NCBI GenBank assembly: GCA_036877525.1
Contig: JAZGTH010000015.1
Span: 3,545,001 to 3,609,000, forward strand
Source of the DNA: Chromobotia macracanthus
Lineage: Eukaryota > Chordata > Actinopteri > Cypriniformes > Botiidae
Direction of reading: 5' to 3'
Length of the DNA: 64,000 nt
Positions 28,701-39,369 of this stretch are shown in pieces. The notes under the pieces were generated by a model. The model was not told the origin of the DNA. It did no database searches and saw nothing but the letters and a program-made list of their open reading frames with translations. How positions within the stretch are numbered: the stretch's first letter is position 1; each line of letters opens with the position of its first letter. The position numbers were made by a program, and so were the translations under genes.

Positions 28701-30292
28701 AAAAATCCGGAAACTTGGAGAAAGGCTAAAGAAATGTTTCCTTTACAGCCCAGGATGTGAGTGTGTTATTAGTCAATGATGAACTGATGATGAATGATGA
28801 AGGTGAGGGACCAGATCCTCTTGATCAGCCTTTTATTCTCATGTAAGCACCTTCCCTCTGAGACACTCAACGCATCACACACGGGGACTTCACTTCCTGG
28901 GGACGCTTATTAGTGCACGGGTGAGACACGACGGGCTTTATGAATGGACAGAGACCTCCAGATTCCCCGCGGTGAGAGCAGAGCTGCACTGGCAGACGGG
29001 GCGTGACTGATACGGGCTTCAGAGTCCGAGTCTGACTCCAGGGGCAGATGTAACAGCTTTGCAGCAAATTATTATTAAAGCATCTAAGTAACATAAAAGC
29101 AACATTACAATACAATAACATGCGACATCGAGCTCTGCTGTTATGAGGCAACCGGGTTATTAAAAGCTCCAAACAGGCCACTGCGTCCAAAACGTGGCCG
29201 AAAATATCAACACACGATCCAAATCTCACTTTCCGCTGAGTCACGTAAGTATTTTCCCCGGGTGTACCGAACGCACGCCCGGGCTCTCCAATCTTTCGGA
29301 CCGGAGTTCCGCAAGAGCTTTCCGAAGATCCGACCCGCGGCGGTGCGCTAAAGTTACCCGAGAAGTTCCCTTTGTCTGCTGCGGTCCGACGAAAACAACG
29401 TGGTGCCGCACGGACGCCCTCGAGAACTACGGAGGAACGAACGACGAACGTTTCCGGTCCACCGGGACGGTCGAGCGTTACAATGTATCGCTCGAACCTC
29501 GAACCGCGTTCGATCCGTTTTCGAAAGCGGAATTACGCGCGCTCAGACGACAAAGGAAACGCGCGTCTGCGTGATGACACGGGCGGCGTGGAGCTCGAAC
29601 GACGCGACCGTGAGCTGCGAGCTGCTCACTTTGTTCCCGCGCTGGTAACTTTGCTTTGGAGGGTTTTAATGCCGCCCGACGCATTAAGGCGTGGGGCTGA
29701 ATTGTGGCACAGTTTGGAGAAAATGGGCACGCTGTCCACCCTAACCCGCAGGAAAGCGATCACCACTCCCTTTTCTTTGTCGGTAAAATCGCACCTCGCT
29801 TTCTATGTGATCTGAGCGCAGGGTTCGAGTAATGCCCGCTTGAGCCCGGGCTGAACGCAGTGTTGAAGCGCATCTTTTGTGTTTACCTTGTCTCCCCACT
29901 ATTTCGGCCACATGTTCGGAGCTTGGCACCGGGACGCACTCCGTTATGTTGCAGCCCCGTCCTTTCGTTTCGCTGGAGGAGCTTTCGTACAGGGCGCACA
30001 ACTTGCTCTTCCCTTGTAACATCCCGGATTCGGAGCCAACTCCTCCGGCGTGGTTGTGATGGTTATTGTTACTCCGATCTTGAACTCCACCGCCGGCAGG
30101 AGCCCCGCCGCTGTCCTCGCCCTCTCCAAGACCCAACAGCGACAGCTGGCCCAGCGCAACTCTAAGGGCGCGGGAATCGTCTTCTTCCTCCTCGGATGGC
30201 ACCAGGAGACCCTCGGTGCCGAAGCCGGCCAAATCCCCGGCGTAGCCCCCATTTTTCTCCATGATCCCTGCTAGAACCAGCAAGCTAGGCAT
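25798..30292 (-). CDS. mex3a: RNA-binding E3 ubiquitin ligase MEX3A
   Basis: MEX3 proteins bind mRNA through two KH domains and carry a C-terminal RING. Two exons on the minus strand: 30292-29887 and 26894-25798, separated by a 3.0 kb intron, joining in phase to 500 residues (human MEX3A about 520). The N-terminus [16 protein letters not shown] and [18 protein letters not shown] match the family. KH1 spans the intron ([18 protein letters not shown]), KH2 contains [19 protein letters not shown], and the C3HC4 RING is at about residues 449-488 ([19 protein letters not shown] ... CPVCH), ending QAIRIFS. The acidic Glu/Asp run near residue 35 and the low-complexity linker are normal. MEX3A rather than B/C/D is chosen from the start sequence and the rab25/lamtor2 neighbourhood. 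The first ATG is at 30292; the in-frame codon at 30328 is TTG. Confidence 0.95.
27073..27099. repeat. (AC)n(AT)n microsatellite
   Basis: ACACACACACAC followed by ATATATATATAT in the mex3a intron, close to the exon 2 acceptor. Confidence 0.7.
28467..28701. mobile_element. MITE with AAAGCTGCAATCTG terminal inverted repeats (mex3a intron)
   Basis: Begins TTAAAGCTGCAATCTGCAAC and ends AAGATTGCAGCTTTAA, a clear terminal inverted repeat around a 200 bp non-coding core. A second near-complete copy is at 63100-63400. Fragments are at 11383, 35569-35710, 39255-39318 and 46595-46640. Confidence 0.7.
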
Positions 30293-30560
30293 GGCTAACA
30301 AAAGAGTATGAGACAAAGACACTGGCAAGAGACTGGATGAACAGCACCCTAGTCGCTACCCCGCCCCCTCCACCTCTATGCGAGCCCCCCTTTGCGCTAA
30401 TCCCTCCCATCGACCGGCCCTCTTTCCGATTCCGACAGGCACAAGGCGAACGGGACACAAGGATGTCTGCGCCTAGCGGGGCCGGACTATGCGATACTCC
30501 ACCCCGTCTGGTTCGCTCCGTCCCCGCCTCGCAAAGACGGAGCGAGTCACCAAACATCCA
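29230..30560 (-). promoter_or_regulatory. CpG island over mex3a exon 1 and promoter
   Basis: A dense CpG block covers the first exon, the start of intron 1 and the upstream region. Several incidental long open frames on the + strand here reflect high GC, not genes. Confidence 0.6.
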
Positions 30561-30587
30561 TCCATCCATCCATCCATCCATCCATCT
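30555..30587. repeat. (ATCC)n microsatellite upstream of mex3a
   Basis: Eight tandem CATC/ATCC units lie 265 bp upstream of the mex3a ATG, probably in its 5' UTR or core promoter. Confidence 0.9.
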
Positions 30588-31032
30588 ACCCCGCTGCATG
30601 TTAGACGCGCGTTTGGCAACTCGCAACTCACTCCTTGTGTATTTTCCACATCATTATTATCATGCAGTAAAAAGAAAAGGACTCCATCACCCGGTTCCTT
30701 TTGTTATGGGAGGCCTGAATGGTGCCACATGTGCGCACACATCCACAGTCCGGCCTTTTCAATAACGCATCGGGAAGGTTTTTGTTGTTTTGTCGTGATT
30801 TAAGACGCGACCGCATTATCCTTGGCTCTGTTTGGCAAAGGAATAATTGCATCCGTCCCCCATATATGCGCAAGGGCAAGAGTGAAGCTGACATGTTTTG
30901 GGGATCCGCCCACCCGGGTTGCGGCGGGTTGCGGCGGGTCAGTGAGTTGTTGTTTGGGTCACCGTGGCGCACGCAGGGACGCGCGTTTGCGGACGCGTTG
31001 CGTGATCTGCAGTGCACCGTCTCTGCTGCTAT

Positions 31033-31053
31033 GAGAGAGAGAGAGAGATACAG

Positions 31054-31102
<49 letters not shown>
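31033..31102. repeat. (GA)n microsatellite
   Basis: Two GA runs, 31033-31048 and 31060-31101, separated by TACAGATACA. Confidence 0.9.
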
Positions 31103-31107
<5 letters not shown>

Positions 31108-31109
31108 TC

Positions 31110-32640
31110 TCTAACAAAGACCATGCGGCCCCTCTTCAGACGCGCGGCGCTCGATGATGCCACGCCTGGCGGCAAAGATGAAATTCGCAACATCTCAAGA
31201 ACAAAAACATGTCGTCTCATGTCGTTTGTAAATCACAGCTGGTATGAAATGGTGATTTTTTCCCCCCAAATGTGCCATTATTATAAAACACAGGGCGACT
31301 TCTCATTCACTGCGCCAAACATGTACTCTTAGGGTGGGTTTATTTAAAAACGTCTTTGTTTATTTAGTTCATTATCTACAAAAAGCCACTGTTATCGCCC
31401 AGGAGGAAGATAAAGTACACTGAGAACGTGCTGGCCTTTGGTGACTACATTTGTAAAGAAATAAATTGTATACTATTCGCTTTAACCCATCTTTTAGTAA
31501 AAGTGCCATTGTCCTCATGCAGGGCACTGGTCAAAGCTGTGCGTCTATCCATTGTTTATAGCTTACCCTTGCATGAAAGTTTGTGGCTGTGTGTTAACTG
31601 AAAGCTCTTACCAAAATATTTAGCATTAATATTTAATACAAGGACATAATTCATAGAAATGTTCTGATATAAACTAGAACTGTTGTGTTTGAAATCAACA
31701 TACAGAATCACAGCATTTGTGTAACTGACTCTAAACCTTATAATGTGACACGCATCTCTGTATCTCTTGTCTGCGTTTTATTAATGACAAATGAACAGAT
31801 TTCAGTAAATACTAAGTTAATATTAAGTTTTGGTCTATTAGTTTAACAATTTGAGTAAAAGGTTAATTTGGAAAAATGTGTTTATTAATATCTGATATGT
31901 CTCCTTTAATGACAGCACACGCTTGAGATGGAACAGACTTTATGTTCACTGTTGCCCAGCATGATCTGAGAAGGTTCCTAAGAGCACCATGTTTGTTTCA
32001 GTAGAAGCAGCTGACTCAAAGCAAGGAGGTAACATGCCACACACTTCTTTATAGGTTCCATTAGAGACCAAGAAGTAGTGAAGAATCTCCAATATTTCCC
32101 TCTTATTTCATCTCATAACATTTTCTTTGTTCCCAAATGTTTTAATTGTTTAGGTTTATATGCTGTTTAATCCCATATTTGCATATGTTCTTGAGTTTTG
32201 GACCTTACCGTGTTTACAGGTTTGTAGAGGCATGCACCAGTTAATTCCAAATTCCTTTGCCAATCAAGCTATGCATACTCATCTAATTTCCTAATACTTT
32301 AATTTGCACTAATCATTGTCTACACTCTGATCTAGAGGTCTGCACATTCATTCTGTGGGTCTGTGTTTTTCTGCACACTCTGGGGTAACAGGAAATGGCC
32401 AGTCAGTTTACCCACATGAGGTTTCCAAAGAGACTGTAGCATCGCTTGATGAGACGGCCACATTGATATGACACGCACAAGAAGGGTGTTTCTCACACAC
32501 TCTGGATCAGAGCCAGCGTCTTAGTCACAGTCAGTAGGTCCAAAAGGTCATATGCTTCCATTAAGGGTGTCTGATTGGAGCTCGAGGCCCAAATCAATAT
32601 CAAGTATAGATATCAGATCATGTTTCCCTCCTGCTCCAGC
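31110..32640. other. Intergenic stretch
   Basis: No gene recognised. The sequence is AT-rich without obvious repeats apart from simple runs. No lamin A exons were found, although lmna follows mex3a in mammals. Confidence 0.4.
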
Positions 32641-32653
32641 CTGTCTATGGACC

Positions 32654-35012
32654 TGGGTCTTCTGTTTGTAAAGTCCCTCATTTCACTGTTTTTTATTCAG
32701 TTATTTGTCTGTTTTGGTGGGATACACGTCTAATCAGTGGAAGTGCTTAATGGAAGTCTGTGCTGAATGTTGTTTGTCTGTTCACATACAGGATTATTGT
32801 ATAAGACTCACTACACCCGCATTCTGTAAATAATGACCTAATATGACATCATCCAGCTGAGTGTCTTTGTTAGCACACAAAGCTCATGGTGAGATGGTGT
32901 CATATCACACAATAAGCTAAATCAGTCGACTGTAATGTCAAACCGTAATTTAATATATAAATAGTACACACACATATATATATATATATATATTATATTT
33001 TATATATATTATATTATAAAATAAATAACAAATAAATGATATATATGTGTGTGTGTATAAAATTACACACACACACTCACACACATATTTGTAATCATAT
33101 CTTCTCATTATTATGTAACATATTTCAGCAGAAATGTGACAATTTGCCTGAGCCTGACATTTCTAAAAGTTATGAAAGAAATTTTCCTCTCAGTTACCGT
33201 AAACCTCCAGGTAAATGTGTGTGATATTATATTTTAGTTTGGGAATATAATTCACAGAAAATATTCTAGTACAAGATGGTTGTGAACACACACATTTTTG
33301 TAATCGGACTTTTGAACATTTTCAGCTCTGTACTCACCTAAATATGTGGAGGTCCTTGATGTGTATATTTTTATATATAAGTGTAGTCTCAGGCCTGTTT
33401 CTGAGGACTGTTACGCGAATGGCACATGCTCACGTAAACACTTGGGGGTTTACAATAAGTGGAAATGCATCTCTGAGCTGGGAATTTGAGTCAGGTGAGT
33501 ATGACCTCATTTCTTTCTCCTCTGCTATGAGGTAATGTATCTCTGTGGCTTGTGCTCTGTGAGCCAATCATCAGAGCTGCTTCACCAGTGATGGTTCATT
33601 CACATGATGGCCACACCCTCAGGTGACTTCACTCTACAGATGGACCATCGCCAAGGAAACAACCATCTGCTTTCATACAATGAAAACTTATGGTCCATTC
33701 TTAAAAAAAGGTTACATGCAAACTATGTTTGCATACATATAAATTTTATTTATCCATGCATACATTTTTTTTCTAGAATATCAGAATGTATTTACATAGA
33801 CCATGTCATAGTGTTGCTCGCTTATTGCTTTGATTACATCATTTGAAATAACCTGTAAGTTGTAAATATAATAACATGCAGATACGAGTTTGCAAGATGA
33901 TATTATGCAAAGTGTGATAATTCTTCAGAAATTCTCCGCATATTGTATTTATTTGTGAAATTTTCACCGTAGTGTAATGCTCAACATTTTTAATTGTCGT
34001 TGGTATTAAAGGATAGATGCTGGGTGTTTATTTTCATCCTCTAGAGGGCGCCACAAGCATGCAGCATGCAGTTTACGTAAGAAAATCTCTGGCAAGCAGC
34101 TTCCAGGACAAAGGTATGGACACGTTTACTCATTTTTTTCTCCACAATCCATAAAAAACAGTAATTAAAAATATGAAATAATTACACAAAAATGTAACCA
34201 TAAAAATATGAAAAAATGTGAACTTATATGGTGCCCAACATATCTAACCAAACCTATAGATTGCTTACTCTTTGTCTAGACCACAGCTCTGCATTCTCTC
34301 AATAAACAAATACTTCACAGTTCATAATTTAATAGTGAATTAATTAACAGGCACAGTTTTTACTTGTCAACACTCGTTTTAACCCTTTATATTGAAATGT
34401 CTTTATTTTCAAGATAAGAAACATTCATTTGACCTTATTTTGACAGTGGACAAAGACATTGTGGAAGACAACAGGTGCTGTATTGAGGTAAGAGAGTGTG
34501 TTTATATTTTCCACAACAGTCTGCTGCATTCCTGTTGTTACATGTGACAGTAGCTCTTGTGCAGAACCCGTGAAAATATTTATAATCAATGCTTACGTGG
34601 AGATATGTTAAACACAGATATTCTCCACAGCATGTTTCACAACTGCTTGTTTTTTTTATCTTTTATATCTATTAATGGAACTTCAAGCATGGGTTACTGG
34701 AAAAGCTTCTGATGACAGTAAAGTGTAAAATATGTTGTTGTTCTGGTCTGTTAGGGGGTGACAATAATTCCTCCCCCATGTGATGTGTTAAAGACATGTT
34801 CCTGTCATACATACACATTTTCCACATTGTTTAGCCAAAAACAATGGTAAAAATATATCTACTTATTACACGTATTTAATCTATGTTTTGTTTATTCTTT
34901 AAAACGATAATGATCATTTATGTGGGTAACCAAACAACACACACAGGCGATGCAACATTCCAGCAGGGCTGAATTTTGGTTTAAAAGCAGAAGATCATTC
35001 AACATACTTTAA
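32654..35012 (+). CDS. Candidate unrecognised multi-exon gene (tentative)
   Basis: Several short exon-like segments chain in phase on the + strand: 33129-33210 (QKCDNLPEPDISKSYERNFP...), 33326-33360 (ALYSPKYVEVLD), 34047-34113 (GATSMQHAVYVRKSLASSFQ) and 34447-34487 (DKDIVEDNRCCIE). Each has an AG before and a GT after, and the phases match at all three joins. A possible start exon MDLGLLF (32654-32674) and a possible end exon 34947-35012 with TAA also fit. The peptide is hydrophilic, about 100 residues, with no domain I recognise. Against it: the exons are tiny, one coincides with a CTCF-like motif, and the last lies in a duplicated block whose other copy (39.85 kb) is not coding. It could be chance. 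Confidence 0.25.
32960..33080. repeat. AT/AC-rich simple repeat tract
   Basis: Alternating TA runs flanked by ACACAC and GTGTGT runs. Confidence 0.8.
34038..34050 (+). promoter_or_regulatory. CTCF-like motif
   Basis: CCTCTAGAGGGCG differs from CCASYAGRKGGCR at one position. It lies between mex3a and the kinase cluster. Confidence 0.35.
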
Positions 35013-35213
35013 ACTGTTTTACACCTTTAACAATAACAAAAGACGTCACTGAGGGCATCATGACATGAAACCTGGGATGTTCCTGTATTAGTTGAATACC
35101 TGTATGATACCTGTATCTATGATTTTTATTTGACATACATTTGAGTTCAGAGATAAATGAACGCTCCAGGTATTGTTGATATTGCTCTTAATATTTTACA
35201 CCAGTGTTGATTT

Positions 35214-35808
35214 TCATAGACTTCTGCAATAGTTTGACATTACACCGTGGTACTTTGGGTGGGTTATGGAGCAATGGGAGTGAAAACCCATGGTGATATG
35301 TTTACATACAGCATAGTTGATTTCTTCTGAAACTATTCTGACATTTTTTTGTACTTTTATTCCAAATGTTTTAATGTCTTCCTCTGTATGGTTGCGATAG
35401 CGAGTCATTACATTATCATATCCGTAATATTCAGTTTCAGCTGCCCCACATAGACTGTATGTGTGTATATATGGGCTGATTAATATATTTATAATTCTTT
35501 GTTTTTGGATGTTGCTCGTGTTTAGACTTCTTATTCCCTGTGCTGTGCATTTTTGCTCTGTCTTGGATTGAAGCCACAATCCGTAACTTTTTACCTTTCT
35601 GCCGGCATCTCTGTTGGAAACTTTACATACTTTTTATTGTGTTTTAAAGTCAAATGAAGCCAAACTGACATTTGCTGGGAAATGGGACTGCCTTTATTCT
35701 TGTTATTGTCCGCACACATTACAAAACCATTCTGTTACCTGTACAATTGCAGAATTATTAACACAGCGACAGTAATTAGTGCTCTTTCCATAACTCCAAC
35801 AATCATGA
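35214..35808 (-). pseudogene. Truncated, frameshifted relative of the small zinc-ribbon gene
   Basis: Minus-strand segment 35808-35739 encodes HDCWSYGKSTNYCRC..., plainly homologous to exon 2 of the gene at 41096-41622 (YDCWSYGQSSHFCRC). Segment 35450-35214 encodes VMTRYRNHTEEDIKTFGIKV..., homologous to its exon 3. No exon 1 with the Cys-rich start is found before the neighbouring kinase gene. The obvious acceptors put exon 3 one base out of frame, and a MITE fragment (35569-35710) sits in the intron. It is probably a decayed copy; an unseen splice form could still rescue it. Confidence 0.5.
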
Positions 35809-36180
35809 CTTAAATTGAAAAACAGAAGATAAACACTCTTTATTTCTTTCAGCGTTTCCTCACGCCTTATTTAAACTTAAGTAAAGAATTAACTAATTGT
35901 GAGTGATCATGATTTTTCATGAATCAAATAACAAACACAAAATCATACAAAAATGTGTTTGTGTATGTGTTTCTAGTCATAATAAACAAAGGTATATTTT
36001 GTAACATGTCATTAAACAAAGAATAAGAAGAATTAAAATCTTATTTTATATTTCTTTAGCACTGTCATTGTCTGATCAATGACCAACAAGCTTACGCAAG
36101 ATATGATGCTAGCAAAAAATTAGGGTGCACTAATTAGGGAACTTCCTGTTCCTGCTTGTCTTTTAAAGGTCAAAACTATA

Positions 36181-38283
36181 TTAAGAATTCTTGGTTATTT
36201 GCACTTTGTTATACTTAACAATTTTCCCTCCCTTTGTGACGATCTCTTTATATATTACAGCTGCTTTCTCTGCATCATAGCATTGCTGAATCACTTTGCC
36301 GGTTTCTGGAAGGGCGCAGGGAAATGACATGAGGGGCATCTGAATGTTCAAGCCCTCTCCTTTAAATGGAACTACTGCCTTTCCCACTTCCCTCTGTTGA
36401 GGGGATTCTTCAGTTCTCTTGCCGCAAAACTTTGTGAAACTGGACATAACCATTTTATAAAATTTATGGATTGACCTGATGTCTGAGATGACTGCAGCCA
36501 TAGAAGCTCTGAGATCTGGATTGACCTCCACCATCCTGGAGACCGGTTTGTTTAGAGAGTATGGTTCATCTTTTAGAGCTTCCAGGATTGTGCTGGCAGA
36601 CACATATTGGGTCGGTAACCTGACTTTGGCACAGAGTTCAGCAATGATTTTCCCCATGGCCCAAACATCTGATCGCTTGTCACGAACTCCATTCCTCTGC
36701 AGGATCTCTGGAGCAGAATAAGCTTCATTGCCCATGTTTGCTGCAGAGCTGAGCCCATCTCTGAAGAACTTGGCCAGCCCCAAGTCAATGATCACAGCAC
36801 GATGGGTTTGATGCTCGACCTAAAATGGGACGAGAGAAGATCCACAGTCATTGTATTGCTCTGCTGCCATACTGTGTATCAAAGTCATTTTCTTTTCTTT
36901 CTCCTTTTTCAAATTCTAGATGAAATTGACACCTAAATGAAACATAGATGAGATATTTTTTACTCCTAAAATATGAAGTAACATCTAAGCTATAAGATGG
37001 ACATATTTAGTTATTTTGTGTCATTTGTGTGTCTCACCATGATGTTATCAGGTTTGAGGTCTTGGTGGACGATGTCTTTACTGTGTAGATGAAGCAAACC
37101 TTCACACATACCAGTGATGATGGTGAGTTTCACCTCTGTAGTCAACTGAAATGTCAATAAAACTAGTTTTATTTTGTTTAATAGGGAATAGTTCATGTAA
37201 AATGACAATCTTATCCATTTTGTCATTCCAAACATTATTTGCTGAAAAATAGTTCCTCTGCCCAAAAGCTTAAGCTTAAAACAGTCTTTAAAATGGTGCT
37301 ACAAAAGGTTTTTCACAGCAATGCCACAGAAAAACCATTGTTGGTTCCCCAAAGAACTTTTCAGTCAAAGGCTACAAGAATTTCTTTCTTACCTTTTTAT
37401 AGTCTATAGAAACTTTACTAACAATAAAGAGCTTTTTGTGAAACAAAAGTTCCTTATGGAACCATACAGCTAAAATGGTTCTTCTATGGTGTTGTTTAGC
37501 ACTAGTTTGTTTTGAAAGGTATGTGTCATGACCTACACGACAACCAAATTATATCTGTTCCTCACACAAATCATCCAGAAGACTTGAAATGCAGTACCCA
37601 ATTTTTTGGGTCACACACCTTATTTCTTAAGGGGTCAGATGTGGCCTACTGGTTAGAGAGCTGTACTTGTAACCAAAAGGTTGGCAGTTTTGTTCCCAAT
37701 GCTCTTGAGCAAGGCACCCAATTGTTCCCTGGGCACTGCAGTGCTGCCCACTGCTCCGGGTGTGTGTTACAGTCTGCAGTGTGTGTTCACAACTCTATTA
37801 CAATGTGTGTGTGCACTGACTAGACGAGTTAAATGCAGAAGACAAATTCTGATTATGGGTCACTGTGTTCTCCTGCACGTGTGTTAGACACAGTTACCTG
37901 TATTTTAGAGCTTTGAGGTTTAAAGATGGTTGTCTCAAGATCTTCCCCAAATATGAATTCCAAAGGAATGTTCCACTGAAAACTTTCCATCCAGGGATCA
38001 CCAAGAAGTTTCACCACATTAGGATGTTGAGCATTACTGGTGATTAAATATTAGGCATCATGGTTACATACTGAGTTCGGTAACGTTAAAGTAATGATAA
38101 TTAATATAAATATACATACTGATATACTTTGCATTCTCTTATCAGATCTTGTTTTTTGATGAGACCTACAGGGACTCTCTTCACAGCAGCCCATGTGTCT
38201 CCATATTTCTCCATATACACTTTCCCAAAGCAGCCCTCAGCCAGTGTTTGTGTAGAGTACTCCATCGGTGTAAAGTACGCCAT
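36181..38283 (-). CDS. Protein kinase of an unrecognised fish family, cluster copy 1
   Basis: A small Ser/Thr-type kinase domain with a C-terminal tail. Four minus-strand exons join in phase: 38283-38120, 38036-37898, 37145-37038 and 36819-36181, coding 349 residues (343 from the second ATG at 38265, which aligns with the other copies). Motifs: glycine loop EGCFGKVY, catalytic Lys in AAVKRVP, helix C Glu in RECKVY, catalytic loop HQDLKPDN (Gln for the usual Arg), DLG in place of DFG (IIDLGLAKFF), and SAPE. Lys, Glu, Asp, Asn and the DLG Asp are all present, so activity is plausible. The tail has a conserved LMSFPCALPETGKV block and ends KYNKVQITKNS. A 5' non-coding exon probably ends at 38815. 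I cannot name the family. Confidence 0.8.
37290..37500. repeat. Dispersed palindromic repeat in kinase copy 1 intron
   Basis: AAAGGTTTTTCACAGCAATG and GGTTCCCCAAAGAACTTTTC, mirrored by TCCTTATGGAACCATACAGC, are typical of a common fish MITE built around AAGAACC/GGTTCTT words. Confidence 0.5.
37625..37862 (+). repeat. SINE in kinase copy 1 intron 2
   Basis: A tRNA-like head (TACTGGTTAGAGAGCTG ... AACCAAAAGGTTGGCAG) is followed by GGGCACTGCAGTGCTGCCCA and a tail GAGTTAAATGCAGAAGACAA, a full fish-SINE layout. Confidence 0.65.
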
Positions 38284-38814
38284 CTGGTGGTGCAGCTATA
38301 GAGGCTTTTTTTTATTATAAAGCAGTATAATAAAACAATTTTCTTGACTATTGGCCTGTTATATTTACCATAAAACAAACATTTACATTTGATAAACATA
38401 TTTATTTCTACAAAATACTCAACAGAGCCACTATATTTATGATTATTTTAATTGTGTGATGTACTTTGTCTAAAGCATTCATTTCTATTCAATTGCATGT
38501 GTTTAGGACACATTTATTATAGCAGTTTTAACAATAGCTATTAGATGCGCTATGACATTGCCAGTACAAACCAAAGAGTTGAAAAAAGATTGTGTAAACA
38601 TGTTTTCAGTAAAGTTTGGTTATGTTCTCCAATAATACAGTGAGGAAATACGTAAAGCAGGACTGTTAGATGTTTATATGATTGTGAATTATCGTATTAT
38701 GTTTAAATCAAAGCAAAACTTTCGGTTCTCTGATAACATAAGAATGCATGTTTTTTCATCGTAATAAACTGTGCATGTGAGTATAAAACATAATTAAAAT
38801 TTATATTTCCTTAC

Positions 38815-38945
38815 CACTGTATTGGTCTGATCTTTAAGTATCTGTCAAAGATCCAAAGATCTTCACGTCTGAAGTTCAGCAACATCCACCCACTGTGTAC
38901 TGACAGAAATGTCACTAAAGAAAGAAACAGAAAGAAACATAATGA
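38815..38945 (-). promoter_or_regulatory. Kinase copy 1: 5' non-coding exon end and ISRE-like element
   Basis: On the minus strand ACAGTG|GTAAGG marks a donor at 38815. About 110 bp upstream, 38924-38933 reads TTTCTGTTTC (GAAACAGAAA on +), a perfect GAAANNGAAA ISRE core inside a longer GAAA-rich run (38919-38938). The first exon and TSS are inferred. Confidence 0.45.
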
Positions 38946-39355
38946 TCATTCCTGCACACGAGAAAAGCAAACATACCATTGATGCACTTCTGTCAAAACA
39001 TGACAATATTCACTAATGTAAATGTGTAATGTAACATAAATGTAATGCATTTATGTCCTGTATAACAGAATAATACGGATGTTCTGTATTAACAACAAAT
39101 ATGGATGTTTTGTTTGCATTTACAGCTCTCAGTTAAAATGCAAGAAAGTTAAAAAAAAATGATTGAGCAAGTACATGACAGATCAAAACTCTCATTACTT
39201 ACCCCGATTCACAACTGTAGGTTTATAATAATGATGGTAGGTAAAGTAAAATGCATTTTTATGTTTAAAACAGAGATGGCGACAGAGAGGCAAAGGCTAC
39301 GGATTGCAGCTTTAAACCAGCTGGCTGTTATTAAAAGAAGCTCGAGTTGCTACAG

Positions 39356-39368
39356 CACCCTCTGCTGG
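39356..39368 (-). promoter_or_regulatory. CTCF-like motif (reverse)
   Basis: The minus strand reads CCAGCAGAGGGTG, one mismatch from CCASYAGRKGGCR, in the opposite orientation to the sites at 34038 and 49078. Confidence 0.35.
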
Positions 39369-39369
39369 T

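Noticed and set aside
30293..30328. Upstream in-frame extension of MEX3A starting at 30328
   Set aside because: The codon at 30328 is TTG, not ATG; the conserved family start is the ATG at 30292.
29194..30803. Multiple long + strand open frames around mex3a exon 1
   Set aside because: They lie in a CpG island where stop codons are rare; no splice logic or recognisable motif.
31989..32029. Start exon MFVSVEAADSKQG for the + strand candidate gene
   Set aside because: Its phase does not match the exon at 33129 (it would lead to an immediate stop).
34947..35012. Firm last exon for the + strand candidate gene
   Set aside because: It lies in a duplicated block whose other copy at 39.85 kb is not open; kept only as a possibility.
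31110..35200. lmna exons after mex3a
   Set aside because: No coiled-coil or lamin-tail coding segment could be found on either strand.
36573..36788. Second minus-strand frame overlapping the kinase last exon, also in copies 2 and 4
   Set aside because: An alternative frame of the conserved kinase exon; its conservation follows from the real frame.
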